The position numbers and the translations under genes were made by a program. From the NCBI RefSeq assembly GCF_019334345.1, contig NZ_JAHWQX010000003.1:248001-312000 (forward strand): a stretch of 64,000 bases of DNA. The letters are read 5' to 3'. Below the pieces are notes generated by a model, which made no database searches, was not told where the DNA came from, and was given only the letters and a program-made list of their open reading frames with translations. Below are positions 28,067-37,581 of this stretch, piece after piece; positions within the stretch are counted from its first letter, which is position 1, and each line of letters begins with the position of its first letter. The DNA comes from Neohoeflea coraliihabitans. GTDB lineage: Bacteria; Pseudomonadota; Alphaproteobacteria; Rhizobiales; Rhizobiaceae.

Positions 28067-30733
28067 ATGAGTGGCGTAAACGAGATCCGGTCGGCTTTTC
28101 TCGACTATTTCAAGCGAAACGGTCATGAGGTGGTGGCTTCGAGCCCGCTGGTGCCGCGCAACGATCCGACATTGATGTTCACCAATGCCGGCATGGTGCA
28201 GTTCAAGAACGTCTTCACCGGGCTCGAGCAGCGGCCCTATTCGACGGCGGTGTCGTCGCAGAAATGCGTGCGCGCCGGTGGCAAGCACAATGATCTCGAC
28301 AATGTCGGCTATACGGCGCGGCATCACACCTTTTTCGAGATGCTCGGCAATTTCTCGTTCGGCGATTACTTCAAGGATCGCGCCATCGAACTGGCCTGGG
28401 ACCTGATCACCCGGGAATTCGGGATCGACAAGGACCGGCTGCTGGTGACTGTCTATCATACCGATGACGAGGCCTATGATCTGTGGCGGAAGATCGCCGG
28501 GCTGCCCGAAGATCGCATCATCCGCATTGCGACCAGCGACAATTTCTGGGCGATGGGCGATACCGGGCCGTGCGGTCCCTGCTCGGAAATCTTTTATGAT
28601 CATGGCGATCATATCTGGGGCGGGCCGCCGGGATCGGCCGAGGAAGACGGCGACCGGTTCATCGAGATCTGGAATCTCGTCTTCATGCAGTTCGAACAGG
28701 TCAGCGCCGGCGAGCGGAACGCCTTGCCGCGCCCGTCGATCGATACGGGCATGGGGCTCGAGCGCATCGCGGCGCTGTTGCAGGGCAAGCATGACAATTA
28801 CGACATCGACCTGTTCGTGCGGCTGATTGCCGCTTCGGTCGAGGCGACCGGCGTGCCGGCCGATGACCAGCATCGCGCCAGCCATCGCGTCATCGCCGAT
28901 CATCTGCGCTCGGCGGCGTTCCTGATCGCCGACGGTGTGCTGCCGTCGAATGAGGGGCGCGGCTATGTGCTGCGCCGGATCATGCGGCGCGCCATGCGGC
29001 ATGCGCAGCTGCTCGGGGCGCGCGATCCGCTGATGTATCGTCTCTTGCCGGTGCTGATTGCCGAGATGGGGCGCGCCTATCCCGAGCTTGGCCGCGCCGA
29101 AAGCCTGATCTCCGAGACATTGAAGCTCGAGGAAACCCGGTTCCGCAAGACGCTGGAGCGTGGCCTCGGGCTTCTCGAAGAAGCCAGCGGCAGCCTCGGC
29201 GAGGGCGACCGGCTGAGCGGCGATGTCGCTTTCAAGCTCTACGACACCTACGGGTTCCCGCTTGATTTGACGCAGGATGCGCTGCGCCAGCGCGGCGTCG
29301 AGGTCGATGTCAGCGGCTTCAAGGAGGCGATGGAGCGGCAGAAGGCCGAGGCGCGCGCGAACTGGTCGGGCTCCGGCGATGCGGCGACCGATGCCATCTG
29401 GTTCGGATTGCGCGACCGGCTGGGGGCCACCGAATTTCTCGGTTACGACAGCGAGACCGCCGAGGGCGTCATTACGGCCTTGGTGCAGGATGGCGGTGAG
29501 ATCGAGAGCACCGGGGCCGGCGCAACGGTCGATGTGATCGTCAACCAGACACCGTTTTACGGGGAATCCGGCGGCCAGGTCGGCGATGCCGGAACGATCT
29601 CCGGCGAGGATTTCAAGCTTGAGGTGCGCGATACGCAAAAGCGCGGCGAGGGGCTGTTCGTCCACCACGCGCGGGTGATCGAGGGGACCGTGACGGTCGG
29701 CGCCACGGCAACACTTTCGGTCGACCAGGCACGGCGTTCGAAGATCCGCGCCAATCATTCGGGGACGCATCTGCTGCATGAGGCGCTGCGTGAGGTTCTC
29801 GGCTCGCATGTGGCCCAGAAGGGCTCGCTGGTGGCGCCCGAGCGGTTGCGCTTCGATGTCTCGCATCCGAAGCCGATGACGGACGAGGAACTGCGCGAGG
29901 TCGAGGCCATGGCCAATGAGATCATCGAGCAGAACAGCCCGGTGACCACGCGCCTGATGGCGGTTGACGAGGCGATCGAAGAGGGCGCCATGGCGCTGTT
30001 CGGCGAAAAATACGGCGACGAGGTGCGCGTCGTGTCGATGGGCACCGGGGTGCGCGGCGAGAAGGCCAATCGGCCCTATTCGATCGAGTTGTGCGGCGGC
30101 ACGCATGTCAAGGCCACCGGCGATATCGGCCTGTTGCGGGTGCTGTCCGACAGCGCGGTCAGCGCCGGCGTGCGGCGCATCGAGGCGCTGACGGGGGCGG
30201 CGGCGCGCGCCTATCTCGACGAGCAGGATCGGCGCGTGCGCCGTCTGGCCTCGATGCTGAAGGTGGGACCGGACGATCTTGTCACGCGGGTGGAAAGCCT
30301 GGTCGACGAGCGCAAGAGGCTGGAACGCGAACTCAGCGAGACCAAGAAGAAGCTGGCTCTCGGCGGCGGCGGCAGCGGTTCGGAGAGCGAAACGATCGCC
30401 GGGATCGGCTTTCTCGGCAAGGTCGTCGATGGCGTGCCGGCCAAGGAGCTGAAGGGGCTCGTCGATGCCGGCAAGCAGAGCCTGGGGTCCGGCGTTGTCG
30501 TCTTCATCGCGCGCGGGGAGGACAACAAGGCGAGCGTGGTGGTCGGCGTCAGCGATGATCTGACCGAAAAGGTCAGCGCGGTGGATCTGGTGCGCACGGC
30601 GTCTCAGGCGCTTGGCGGCAAGGGCGGCGGCGGGCGGCCAGACATGGCGCAGGCCGGTGGCCCGGATGCTGGCAAGGCGGAGGCGGCGCTGGAGGCGGTC
30701 AAGGCGCAATTGGCGGCGCTGCCCGGCGCCTGA
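28067..30733 (+). CDS. alaS: alanine--tRNA ligase
   Basis: 888 residues, normal for bacterial AlaRS. N-terminal class II catalytic core beginning [18 protein letters not shown], with [18 protein letters not shown] and [13 protein letters not shown]. The editing domain holds the zinc ligands [12 protein letters not shown] and [13 protein letters not shown]. The C-terminal Gly-rich oligomerisation domain has [13 protein letters not shown]-type sequence. ATG at 28067 behind AAGGG. The open frame continues upstream but without resemblance to AlaRS. A free-standing editing protein (AlaX) is also in this window. Confidence 0.99.
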   Translation: MSGVNEIRSAFLDYFKRNGHEVVASSPLVPRNDPTLMFTNAGMVQFKNVFTGLEQRPYSTAVSSQKCVRAGGKHNDLDNVGYTARHHTFFEMLGNFSFGDYFKDRAIELAWDLITREFGIDKDRLLVTVYHTDDEAYDLWRKIAGLPEDRIIRIATSDNFWAMGDTGPCGPCSEIFYDHGDHIWGGPPGSAEEDGDRFIEIWNLVFMQFEQVSAGERNALPRPSIDTGMGLERIAALLQGKHDNYDIDLFVRLIAASVEATGVPADDQHRASHRVIADHLRSAAFLIADGVLPSNEGRGYVLRRIMRRAMRHAQLLGARDPLMYRLLPVLIAEMGRAYPELGRAESLISETLKLEETRFRKTLERGLGLLEEASGSLGEGDRLSGDVAFKLYDTYGFPLDLTQDALRQRGVEVDVSGFKEAMERQKAEARANWSGSGDAATDAIWFGLRDRLGATEFLGYDSETAEGVITALVQDGGEIESTGAGATVDVIVNQTPFYGESGGQVGDAGTISGEDFKLEVRDTQKRGEGLFVHHARVIEGTVTVGATATLSVDQARRSKIRANHSGTHLLHEALREVLGSHVAQKGSLVAPERLRFDVSHPKPMTDEELREVEAMANEIIEQNSPVTTRLMAVDEAIEEGAMALFGEKYGDEVRVVSMGTGVRGEKANRPYSIELCGGTHVKATGDIGLLRVLSDSAVSAGVRRIEALTGAAARAYLDEQDRRVRRLASMLKVGPDDLVTRVESLVDERKRLERELSETKKKLALGGGGSGSESETIAGIGFLGKVVDGVPAKELKGLVDAGKQSLGSGVVVFIARGEDNKASVVVGVSDDLTEKVSAVDLVRTASQALGGKGGGGRPDMAQAGGPDAGKAEAALEAVKAQLAALPGA

Positions 30734-31177
30734 CGGATCGCGGCAATGCTGAAAGCCGCAGCAAGCCGGATTATTTCAGAACAGCAAGATTTATGTATCC
30801 TGCGCGTGGTTGTGTGCTCTTCGTGACAACGTGAAGGCGGGTAAATCATCGTGGACAAGCCGGTCAGATCCGATCATCGCGGACGTTTCGCCCGGGTCTC
30901 CGGGTCTGGTCTGCGTGCTGCGCGATCTGACGCCAGGGGAGCTAAAGCTTGCCCATGTTCTGTTGCACACGTTGCTGGCCGAGGTCGAGTCGAAGCTGAT
31001 GAAAATCACGGATTCAATTGACGCGGATCGATTAGATGAAAGTCGCTTGGTCCGAGCGCGACCATCCCTCGTCGACAAGGTTTGCGAAAAATAATCCTGC
31101 AAGCCTCCGATCGGCACCTCCTGGCTAACTAAATAGCCATACCCCACACCCTACGTGGGCCTAGAAAGGAGGAATAA
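30734..31177. other. non-core patch between alaS and the small hydrophobic ORF
   Basis: About 440 bp of uncertain content. It includes one possible small gene and two consecutive small hairpins, GGCTA/TAGCC (31123-31138) and CCCAC/GTGGG (31143-31159), in the leader of the 19-codon ORF. Confidence 0.5.
30831..31094 (+). CDS. possible small protein of unknown function
   Basis: Open frame of about 87 residues from a GTG (alternative TTG at 30810). The C-terminal half (LTPGELKLAHVLLHTLLAEV followed by charged residues) looks like real amphipathic helix rather than noise. There is no strong ribosome site and no recognised family. The other frames here are less protein-like. It may be a genuine small accessory gene or a decayed fragment. 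Confidence 0.35.
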   Translation: MKAGKSSWTSRSDPIIADVSPGSPGLVCVLRDLTPGELKLAHVLLHTLLAEVESKLMKITDSIDADRLDESRLVRARPSLVDKVCEK

Positions 31178-31237
31178 ATGCCTATTAAACAAATTATAAT
31201 TGTATTGTTAAAGTTAATACTCGTATTAATTGAGTAA
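31178..31237 (+). CDS. 19-residue hydrophobic peptide, type I toxin-like
   Basis: A tiny ORF encoding MPIKQIIIVLLKLILVLIE, preceded by an excellent ribosome site (AAAGGAGGAA, about five bases before ATG). It is extremely AT-rich in a GC-rich chromosome. The peptide is one short membrane helix with Lys near the start and in the middle. Its leader has two hairpins and an intrinsic terminator follows nine bases after the stop, so the whole transcript would be about 150 bases. Size and hydrophobicity resemble type I toxins of the Ibs kind, but there is no sequence match that I can claim. A leader or regulatory peptide is also possible. Confidence 0.55.
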   Translation: MPIKQIIIVLLKLILVLIE

Positions 31238-31245
31238 CATCCGGC

Positions 31246-31265
31246 GGGGGCTTCAGCCCCCTTTT
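31246..31265 (+). terminator. intrinsic terminator of the hydrophobic-peptide unit
   Basis: GGGGGC (31246-31251), loop TTCA, GCCCCC (31256-31261), then TTTT. A near-perfect rho-independent terminator. Confidence 0.9.
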
Positions 31266-31303
31266 CGCCATGTTTCGAGAAAAACCAAGGATAAAATAAA
31301 GCG

Positions 31304-31486
31304 GTGCTGACGCACACCGGCCCCTATGCGGAATTGCACAAGGCCTACCGGTTTTTGTTCGGCAACTGGCTGGTGGAAAGCGGCGAGAACCCGAAGCGTG
31401 TGCCGGCCTTCGAGCGCTATCTCAACACGCCGGCCGATACGGCGCCGCAAAACCTTGAAACCGAAATCATGGTGGCTCTCGTCTGA
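31304..31486 (+). pseudogene. 5'-truncated GyrI-like (effector-binding) domain remnant
   Basis: About 60 residues matching the C-terminal end of GyrI-like/SbmC effector-binding domains, as found in AraC-type regulators and gyrase inhibitors: HTGPYAELHKAYRFLFGNWL, then PAFERYLNTP and the closing TEIMVAL strand. A stop codon lies four codons upstream and no N-terminal part is found nearby. The break lies just behind the terminator of the hydrophobic-peptide unit, so insertion of that patch, or a deletion, probably removed the 5' half. It is unlikely to be functional. Confidence 0.7.
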
Positions 31487-31507
31487 GAGGTGCCGCTAGC
31501 CGGGGCC

Positions 31508-32119
31508 CTACCAGGGCTGCGGCGGCTTGTGCTGGCCGTGGGTGCGATAAAGCTGCCATCCGGTGATGCTGGCAATGGCAAGGAAGAGGAGCGCCAGGGA
31601 GGCGTTGCCGAGCGCCTCGGCGAGCGTTGCGATATTGCTGGAAAAGACATGGCCGAGGCCGAGATACAGGCTGACCCACAGCAGCTCGCCGGCGACATCC
31701 CAGAGCGTGAAGACCGGCCAGGTCATCGATGCGGCACCGGCGGCGACATTGATCGGCGGGCCGAGCGGCGTGAACAGCCAGCGGCTGAGAAAAACGCTGA
31801 GCCAGCCCCAGCGGTCGAGGCTCGGGCGGGCCCTGCGCATGGCGGCATGGATGCGGCGGCTCCAGCGGGTCGATGTGCCGGCAAGACGCGATGAGAGAAG
31901 GCGCCCGACGGCATAGCCGGCCTGGTCGCCAGCCACGCAGGCTGCGACGCACCAGATCAGGGCGGTCAGGAGACTGGTATCGCCCTGGGCCGCCAGCGCT
32001 CCAGCCATCAACAGGACGAAGGATGTCGGCAACGGCACCCCGAACTGGCCAAGCGCCAGGAGGAGGGCGGCCGCCGGCAACCCGTAATATTCGAAAAGCG
32101 GCAGTGCGGCGTCGATCAT
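31508..32119 (-). CDS. DedA-family membrane protein
   Basis: 203-residue polytopic inner-membrane protein of the DedA/VTT family, members of which flip or transport lipids such as undecaprenyl phosphate. Seen: the re-entrant FGVPLPTSFVLLMAG region, GDQAGYAVGR, a basic loop, LSRWLFTPLGPPINVAAG (the conserved Arg and Pro segment), then further membrane helices. Overlaps the small membrane gene upstream by four bases, so both are likely co-translated. Confidence 0.88.
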   Translation of the reverse strand: MIDAALPLFEYYGLPAAALLLALGQFGVPLPTSFVLLMAGALAAQGDTSLLTALIWCVAACVAGDQAGYAVGRLLSSRLAGTSTRWSRRIHAAMRRARPSLDRWGWLSVFLSRWLFTPLGPPINVAAGAASMTWPVFTLWDVAGELLWVSLYLGLGHVFSSNIATLAEALGNASLALLFLAIASITGWQLYRTHGQHKPPQPW

Positions 32120-32547
32120 GGGGACGCGCCGGGCGGCGGATCTTGTCGCCGCGTGCCGAGCAGGGGCGGTGGCCTCGGAAGGCCGGTGCCGGCCTCAGGG
32201 TTGTCCTGACGCCACTGCAGAATGGCGTCCAGCACGGTCTGACGCAGGGTCTCGAACGGCACGTTTCGCTCCCGCGCGATCTCGACGAGCATGCGATGGT
32301 CGCGCACGTCCGGCGGCAGCTCGATGGCCTGGTGGATGACCTGCGGCGGCAGGCGATAGGAATGGGAGACGTAGCGAACGGTCATCCATCCCTCGATCGG
32401 CTCCTCGTAATGGTTGTGCCAGTAGATGAAGAAGGCGACCGCGCGCAGCGAGAAGAAGATGGCGAAGGCGAGGGCGATGACGAAGGTCGCGGTCAGCCAC
32501 CGGTTGGACCGCCACAGGGCCATGAATGTGGCGCTTAGCCGCCGCAT
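32116..32547 (-). CDS. small membrane-anchored protein of unknown function
   Basis: 143 residues. One membrane segment near 18-42, then a soluble part of about 100 residues ending in a Pro-rich tail. The core (SYRLPPQVIHQAIELP, then a helix ending RNVPFETLRQTVLDAI) looks like a small winged or helical domain but I recognise no family. Translationally coupled to the DedA gene (ATGA overlap), which suggests a shared envelope role. Confidence 0.6.
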   Translation of the reverse strand: MRRLSATFMALWRSNRWLTATFVIALAFAIFFSLRAVAFFIYWHNHYEEPIEGWMTVRYVSHSYRLPPQVIHQAIELPPDVRDHRMLVEIARERNVPFETLRQTVLDAILQWRQDNPEAGTGLPRPPPLLGTRRQDPPPGASP

Positions 32548-32603
32548 CGGTCTGCTCCTTTGCGCTTACCTCGGCGGCAAGCCTGCCACGCCGGCCGGGT
32601 AAT

Positions 32604-32634
32604 AAAAAGGGCGCGAATACCATCCGCGCCCCTT
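32604..32634 (-). terminator. intrinsic terminator of icd
   Basis: On the minus strand GGGCGCG and CGCGCCC form the stem, followed by TTTTTATT, about 45 bp after the icd stop codon. Confidence 0.85.
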
Positions 32635-32678
32635 TCGGGTTTCTGATTATGGGGCAGCAATGCTGCCGGGCCTGTCGG

Positions 32679-33890
32679 TCAGGCCATCGCCTTTTGCAGG
32701 TTCTCGTCGACCTTGTCGAGGAAGCCGGTGGTCGACAGCCAGGGCTGATCCGGACCGATCAGCAGCGCCAGGTCCTTGGTCATGAACCCGCTTTCGACGG
32801 TGTCGATGCAGACCTTTTCGAGGGTTGCGGCGAAAGCGGCCAGTTCCTCATTTTCATCGAGCTTGGCGCGGTGCGCCAGACCGCGGGTCCAGGCAAAGAT
32901 CGACGCGATCGAGTTGGTCGAGGTTTCCTCGCCCTTCTGATGCTGGCGATAGTGGCGGGTCACGGTGCCATGCGCCGCTTCCGCCTCGACGGTCTTGCCG
33001 TCCGGCGACATCAGCACCGAGGTCATCAGGCCGAGAGAGCCGAAGCCCTGGGCGACGGTGTCGGACTGCACGTCACCATCATAGTTCTTGCAGGCCCAGA
33101 CATAGCCGCCGGACCATTTCAGATTGGAGGCCACCATGTCGTCGATCAGCCGGTGTTCGTACCAGATGTCGGCTTCCTTGAACTTGGCTTCGAATTCCTT
33201 CTCGTAGATCTCCTGGAAGATATCCTTGAAGCGGCCATCATAGATTTTCATGATGGTGTTCTTGGTCGACAGATACACCGGGACCTTGCGCTGCAGGCCG
33301 TAATTGAGGGAGGCGCGGGCGAAATCCTCGATCGACTTGTCGAGATTGTACATGCCCATGGCGATGCCGGCGGCCGGGGCATCGAAGATCTCGTATTCCT
33401 GCTCCTTGCCGTCCTCGCCGACGAATTTCATGAACAGCTTGCCCTTGCCGGGAAAGCGGAAATCGGTGGCGCGGTACTGATCGCCGAAAGCGTGACGGCC
33501 GACGATCACCGGCTTGGTCCAGCCGGGGACGAGGCGCGGCACGTTCTTGCAGATGATCGGCTCGCGGAAGATAACGCCGCCGAGAATGTTGCGGATGGTG
33601 CCGTTCGGCGAGCGCCACATCTTTTTCAGGCCGAATTCCTCGACGCGCGCCTCGTCCGGGGTGATGGTGGCGCATTTGACGCCGACGCCGTATTCGGCGA
33701 TCGCATGGGCCGCATCAATGGTGACCTGATCATCGGTGGCATCACGGTGCTCCATGCCGAGATCGAAATATTTGAGATCGATGTCGAGATAGGGGTGGAT
33801 CAGCTTGTCCTTGATGAATTGCCAGATGATCCGCGTCATCTCGTCGCCGTCGAGTTCGACGACCGGGTTGGCAACCTTGATCTTGGCCAT
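32679..33890 (-). CDS. icd: NADP-dependent isocitrate dehydrogenase, eukaryote-type
   Basis: 403-residue TCA-cycle enzyme converting isocitrate to 2-oxoglutarate. It belongs to the type II (eukaryote-like) group: [13 protein letters not shown] at the start, [19 protein letters not shown], and [20 protein letters not shown] in the metal and cofactor region. The ATG at 33890 has AGCGGAG eight bases upstream; the frame continues far upstream through the trmJ antisense but that part is not ICDH. Single gene closed by its own terminator. Confidence 0.97.
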   Translation of the reverse strand: MAKIKVANPVVELDGDEMTRIIWQFIKDKLIHPYLDIDLKYFDLGMEHRDATDDQVTIDAAHAIAEYGVGVKCATITPDEARVEEFGLKKMWRSPNGTIRNILGGVIFREPIICKNVPRLVPGWTKPVIVGRHAFGDQYRATDFRFPGKGKLFMKFVGEDGKEQEYEIFDAPAAGIAMGMYNLDKSIEDFARASLNYGLQRKVPVYLSTKNTIMKIYDGRFKDIFQEIYEKEFEAKFKEADIWYEHRLIDDMVASNLKWSGGYVWACKNYDGDVQSDTVAQGFGSLGLMTSVLMSPDGKTVEAEAAHGTVTRHYRQHQKGEETSTNSIASIFAWTRGLAHRAKLDENEELAAFAATLEKVCIDTVESGFMTKDLALLIGPDQPWLSTTGFLDKVDENLQKAMA

Positions 33891-34130
33891 GAAAAGCTCC
33901 GCTTTCGTTTCAATGAGGGAGACCGGAGGGGCACCCCGGCACGATTTTGCAGCCCTATAGCACCCTGCGCGGCAAGTGCAAAGGAGCGGGGGCCACTTCC
34001 ACAGGGACGGCCCCGGGGCCCGCACCGGGGGCCTGCCCCAGTGCCTGCCGCGATGCCTGCCGCGATGCTGCGCGCTCGTCGCGGGGTTTGCCTGCTTTAC
34101 CGGTGCAGCGGGACTGGATAAAAGCGGCGC

Positions 34131-34985
34131 ATGGCAGGCACAGACAAGAACAAGGCGCTGATCGCCGAGGGTCCGGCGATCATTTTGGCGGAGCCGCAGC
34201 TCGGCGAGAATATCGGCATGGTGGCGCGGGCAATGGCCAATTTCGGGCTGGCCGATCTGCGCCTGGTGCGGCCGCGCGAAGGCTGGCCGAATGCCAAGGC
34301 CGCCAGCGCCGCCTCGAATGCCAATCATGTCATTGCCGCAACACGGGTGTTCGACACGCTGGAGGCGGCGATCGGCGACCTGAATTATTGCGTGGCGACG
34401 ACGGCGCGGGCCCGCGATGGCTTCAAGCCGGTTTTCGGGCCGGTGGAGGCAAGCCGCGATCTGCGGCGGCGCCACGAGACGGGCGAACGGATCGGCATCC
34501 TGTTCGGTCGCGAGCGCACCGGACTGAAAAACGAAGAGGTCGATCTGGCCGATGCCATCGTCACCTTTCCGGTCAATCCGGCCTATGCTTCGCTGAACAT
34601 CGCGCAGGCCGTGCTTCTGATGTCCTATGAGTGGCTGAAATCGGGGCTCGGGACGGAAGCGGCGACACCGTTCAGCGGCCCGGCGCGGCAGCCGGCGCGC
34701 AAGGACATGCTGGTGAAACTCTTCGATCAGCTGGAGCAGGCCCTGGAAGCGCGCAATTATTTCCGCTCGGCCAACAAGAAGCCGAAAATGATCTCCAATC
34801 TGCGCGCCGTGCTGACCCGGCCGGAGTTCTCGCAATCAGAGATCGATGTGTTGCGCGGGGTGGTGCGGTCGCTCGACGGCTTCATGCGGCGCGACGGGCA
34901 AATGCGATTGGGTGGTGACGCGCCAGGTGATGCGGCAGGTGATGCGGGCGGCGAGCGCGAGGCGGTGGCGCGAGGCGATGACTGA
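34131..34985 (+). CDS. trmJ: tRNA 2'-O-methyltransferase TrmJ-like
   Basis: 284-residue SPOUT-class RNA methyltransferase, expected to methylate the ribose at tRNA position 32. Seen: [17 protein letters not shown] at the N-terminus, [14 protein letters not shown] (knot region) and [18 protein letters not shown] (SAM-binding knot). The C-terminal tail is an Ala/Gly/Asp-rich extension. Overlaps murI by eight bases (ATGACTGA). Divergent from icd. Confidence 0.88.
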   Translation: MAGTDKNKALIAEGPAIILAEPQLGENIGMVARAMANFGLADLRLVRPREGWPNAKAASAASNANHVIAATRVFDTLEAAIGDLNYCVATTARARDGFKPVFGPVEASRDLRRRHETGERIGILFGRERTGLKNEEVDLADAIVTFPVNPAYASLNIAQAVLLMSYEWLKSGLGTEAATPFSGPARQPARKDMLVKLFDQLEQALEARNYFRSANKKPKMISNLRAVLTRPEFSQSEIDVLRGVVRSLDGFMRRDGQMRLGGDAPGDAAGDAGGEREAVARGDD

Positions 34986-35793
34986 GGCACCGATCCTGAT
35001 CTTTGATAGCGGCATTGGCGGCCTTGGCGTGTTGCGCGAGGCGCGAGTGCTGATGCCGACGCGGCGCTTTGTCTATGCGGTCGACGATGCCGCCTTTCCC
35101 TACGGTCCGTGGGAAGAGAACGCACTGAAGGCGCATTTGATCGCGCTGTTCGGCCGATTGATCGAGGCGCACCGGCCGGAGATCAGCGTGATTGCCTGCA
35201 ACACCGCGTCCACCCTGGTGATCGACGCCTTGCGCCAGGCCTATCCGGGCGAAACCTTTGTCGGGACGGTGCCGGCGATCAAGCCGGCGGCGGAGCGCAC
35301 GCGCAGCGGTCTTGTTTCGGTGCTGGCAACGCCCGGCACGGTGCGGCGGCAATATACGCGCGATCTGATTCGCGATTACGGGGGCCAGGTGCATGTGCGG
35401 CTCGTCGGCAGCCAGACGCTGGCCGGTCTGGCGGAGACCTATATGCGCAGCGGCCATGTCGACGAGGCGGCGGTGCATCGGGAGATCGAACCCTGTTTTG
35501 TCGAGCAGGACGGCCGGCGCACCGATATCGTCGTGCTGGCCTGCACGCATTATCCGTTCCTGGCCAACCGAATGCGCAAGACGGCGCCGTGGCCGGTCGA
35601 CTGGATCGATCCGGCGGAAGCGATTGCCCGGCGGGCACTTGCGGTATCGCAGCAGACGCCGGAGCCCGTTCTGGCGCCGGCTGACAATGAACGCATCTTC
35701 GACAGGGCGGTTTTCACCACCGGCCGGCCGGATCCGGCGCTCATCCGCCTGGTGCGCGGCTTCGGGCTGATCGCCGATGCGTCGCGGCCCTGA
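34978..35793 (+). CDS. murI: glutamate racemase
   Basis: 271-residue cofactor-independent racemase making D-glutamate for peptidoglycan. The catalytic pair is Cys74 (ACNTAST) and Cys189 (LACTHYP); Asp10 is in FDSGIGG and PYGPWEE follows. Start at 34978 gives FDSGIGG its usual distance from the N-terminus. Translationally coupled to trmJ. Confidence 0.95.
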   Translation: MTEAPILIFDSGIGGLGVLREARVLMPTRRFVYAVDDAAFPYGPWEENALKAHLIALFGRLIEAHRPEISVIACNTASTLVIDALRQAYPGETFVGTVPAIKPAAERTRSGLVSVLATPGTVRRQYTRDLIRDYGGQVHVRLVGSQTLAGLAETYMRSGHVDEAAVHREIEPCFVEQDGRRTDIVVLACTHYPFLANRMRKTAPWPVDWIDPAEAIARRALAVSQQTPEPVLAPADNERIFDRAVFTTGRPDPALIRLVRGFGLIADASRP

Positions 35794-35970
35794 AGGCTGC
35801 ACTGAACGGAGCGCTTGCGGCGAAAGTCGATGCTCGGCGGGGTTTACCGCGCCGGCCGGACTTGGCAGTCTGAATGCGGGCCGTCATAACCGGTCTCCGA
35901 GAGGCCGCGGGGCGCGTTGCGATCGCCAGGTCGCGGCGGGCGCTCAGTCCGGGGAGGGACGCGGAAGGCG

Positions 35971-37578
35971 ATGACAGATTTCGACCTTCAGTGCGACTAT
36001 CTTGTCGTCGGTGCCGGCACCGCGGGCTGCGCGCTGGCCAATCGGCTCAGCGAGGATCCGCGCAACCAGGTGGTGCTGCTCGAAGCCGGCGGCCGCGACA
36101 CCTATCACTGGATCCATGTTCCCATCGGCTATCTGTATTGCATCGGCAATCCGCGCACCGACTGGTGCTACAGGACCGCCGCCGAGCCGGGCTTGAACGG
36201 CCGTTCGCTGGGGTATCCGCGCGGCCGGGTTCTCGGCGGCTGCTCCTCGATCAACGGCATGCTGTATATTCGCGGCCAGGCGGCTGATTACGACGGCTGG
36301 CGGCAGATGGGCAATGTCGGCTGGGGGTGGGACGACGTTCTGCCCTACTTCAAGAAGTCCGAGGACTATGTTGACGGCGCCGACGCAGCGCATGGGGCGG
36401 GGGGCGAATGGCGCGTCGACCGGCAGCGGCTGCGCTGGGATATACTCGATGCGTTCAAGGCGGCCTGCGTGGCGGCCGGCATTCCCGAAAGCGATGATTT
36501 CAACCGCGGCGACAATTTCGGTGCCGGCTATTTCAAGGTCAACCAGAAGGGCGGCTGGCGCTGGAACACCGCCAAGGCATTTTTGCGCCCGGCGCGCCGG
36601 CGCCGCAATCTCAGGGTGCTGACCGAGGCACAGGTGGGGCGCCTGCTTTTCGATGGAAAACGCGCCACGGGCGTCGAGTTGCTGCGCGAGAGTGGCATCC
36701 GGCGCATTCAGGCCCGGCGCGAGGTGATCCTTTCCGCCGGCGCCATCGGTTCGCCGCATCTGTTGCAATTGTCGGGCATCGGGCCGGGGGCGATGCTGGC
36801 GGCGGCCGGGATCGACGTGGTGCACGAGGCAGCCGGGGTCGGCGGCAATCTGCAGGATCACCTGCAATTGCGCTGCGCCTTCCGTGTCGAGAATGTCGCG
36901 ACCCTGAACATGATGGCCTCGACCCTGTGGGGTAAGGCGATGATCGGCCTCGAATACGCGCTGAAACGCTCGGGGCCGTTGTCGATGGCGCCGAGCCAGC
37001 TCGGCGTTTTCGCCCGCTCGGCCGAGCATGTCGCGACGCCGGATCTCGAGTTTCACGTGCAGCCGCTGTCGCTCGATGCCTTCGGGGAGCCGCTGCACGA
37101 TTTTCCCGCTTTCACCGCCAGCATCTGCCATTTGCGGCCGGAAAGCCGCGGCACGGTGGGGCTGGTCGACAGCGATCCGCGCACGCCGCCGCGCATTGCA
37201 CCCAATTATCTCGCCACCTCCGGGGATCGGCTGGTCGCCGGGCGGGCCATAAGGCTGGCGCGGCACATCGTTGCGCAACAGCCCATGCAGCGCTACCGGC
37301 CGCGCGAGATCAAGCCGGGGGCGGAATTTCAGAGTGAACCCGAGCTGGCGCAGGCGGCCGGCGATATCGGCACAACGATCTTCCACCCGGTCGGCACGGC
37401 GCGCATGGGCGCCGATCCGCAGGCGGTTGTCGATCCGCAATTGCGCGTTCGCGGCGTTGACGGATTGCGCGTCGCCGATGCGTCGGTGATGCCGTCGATC
37501 ACCTCCGGCAACACCAATGCGCCGACGCTGATGATTGCCGAAAAGGCAGCTGACATGATCCTCGCGGCAGCGCGCTGA
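35971..37578 (+). CDS. GMC-family FAD oxidoreductase (choline/alcohol dehydrogenase-like)
   Basis: 535-residue flavoprotein. FAD-binding VVGAGTAGCALANRL at the N-terminus, the GMC signature around GRVLGGCSSINGMLYIRG, SAGAIGSPHLLQLSGIG, and the C-terminal active-site region FHPVGTARMG ... SGNTNAPTLMIAEKAADMI. The family oxidises choline, long-chain alcohols or polyethylene glycol; substrate cannot be told, and no betaine genes are adjacent. GGAAGG precedes the ATG. Converges on the glycosyltransferase gene three bases away. Confidence 0.88.
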   Translation: MTDFDLQCDYLVVGAGTAGCALANRLSEDPRNQVVLLEAGGRDTYHWIHVPIGYLYCIGNPRTDWCYRTAAEPGLNGRSLGYPRGRVLGGCSSINGMLYIRGQAADYDGWRQMGNVGWGWDDVLPYFKKSEDYVDGADAAHGAGGEWRVDRQRLRWDILDAFKAACVAAGIPESDDFNRGDNFGAGYFKVNQKGGWRWNTAKAFLRPARRRRNLRVLTEAQVGRLLFDGKRATGVELLRESGIRRIQARREVILSAGAIGSPHLLQLSGIGPGAMLAAAGIDVVHEAAGVGGNLQDHLQLRCAFRVENVATLNMMASTLWGKAMIGLEYALKRSGPLSMAPSQLGVFARSAEHVATPDLEFHVQPLSLDAFGEPLHDFPAFTASICHLRPESRGTVGLVDSDPRTPPRIAPNYLATSGDRLVAGRAIRLARHIVAQQPMQRYRPREIKPGAEFQSEPELAQAAGDIGTTIFHPVGTARMGADPQAVVDPQLRVRGVDGLRVADASVMPSITSGNTNAPTLMIAEKAADMILAAAR

Positions 37579-37581
37579 GCG

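Noticed and set aside
28043-30709. 888-codon open frame antisense to alaS
   Set aside because: Same type of codon-position shadow; alaS on the plus strand is unmistakable.
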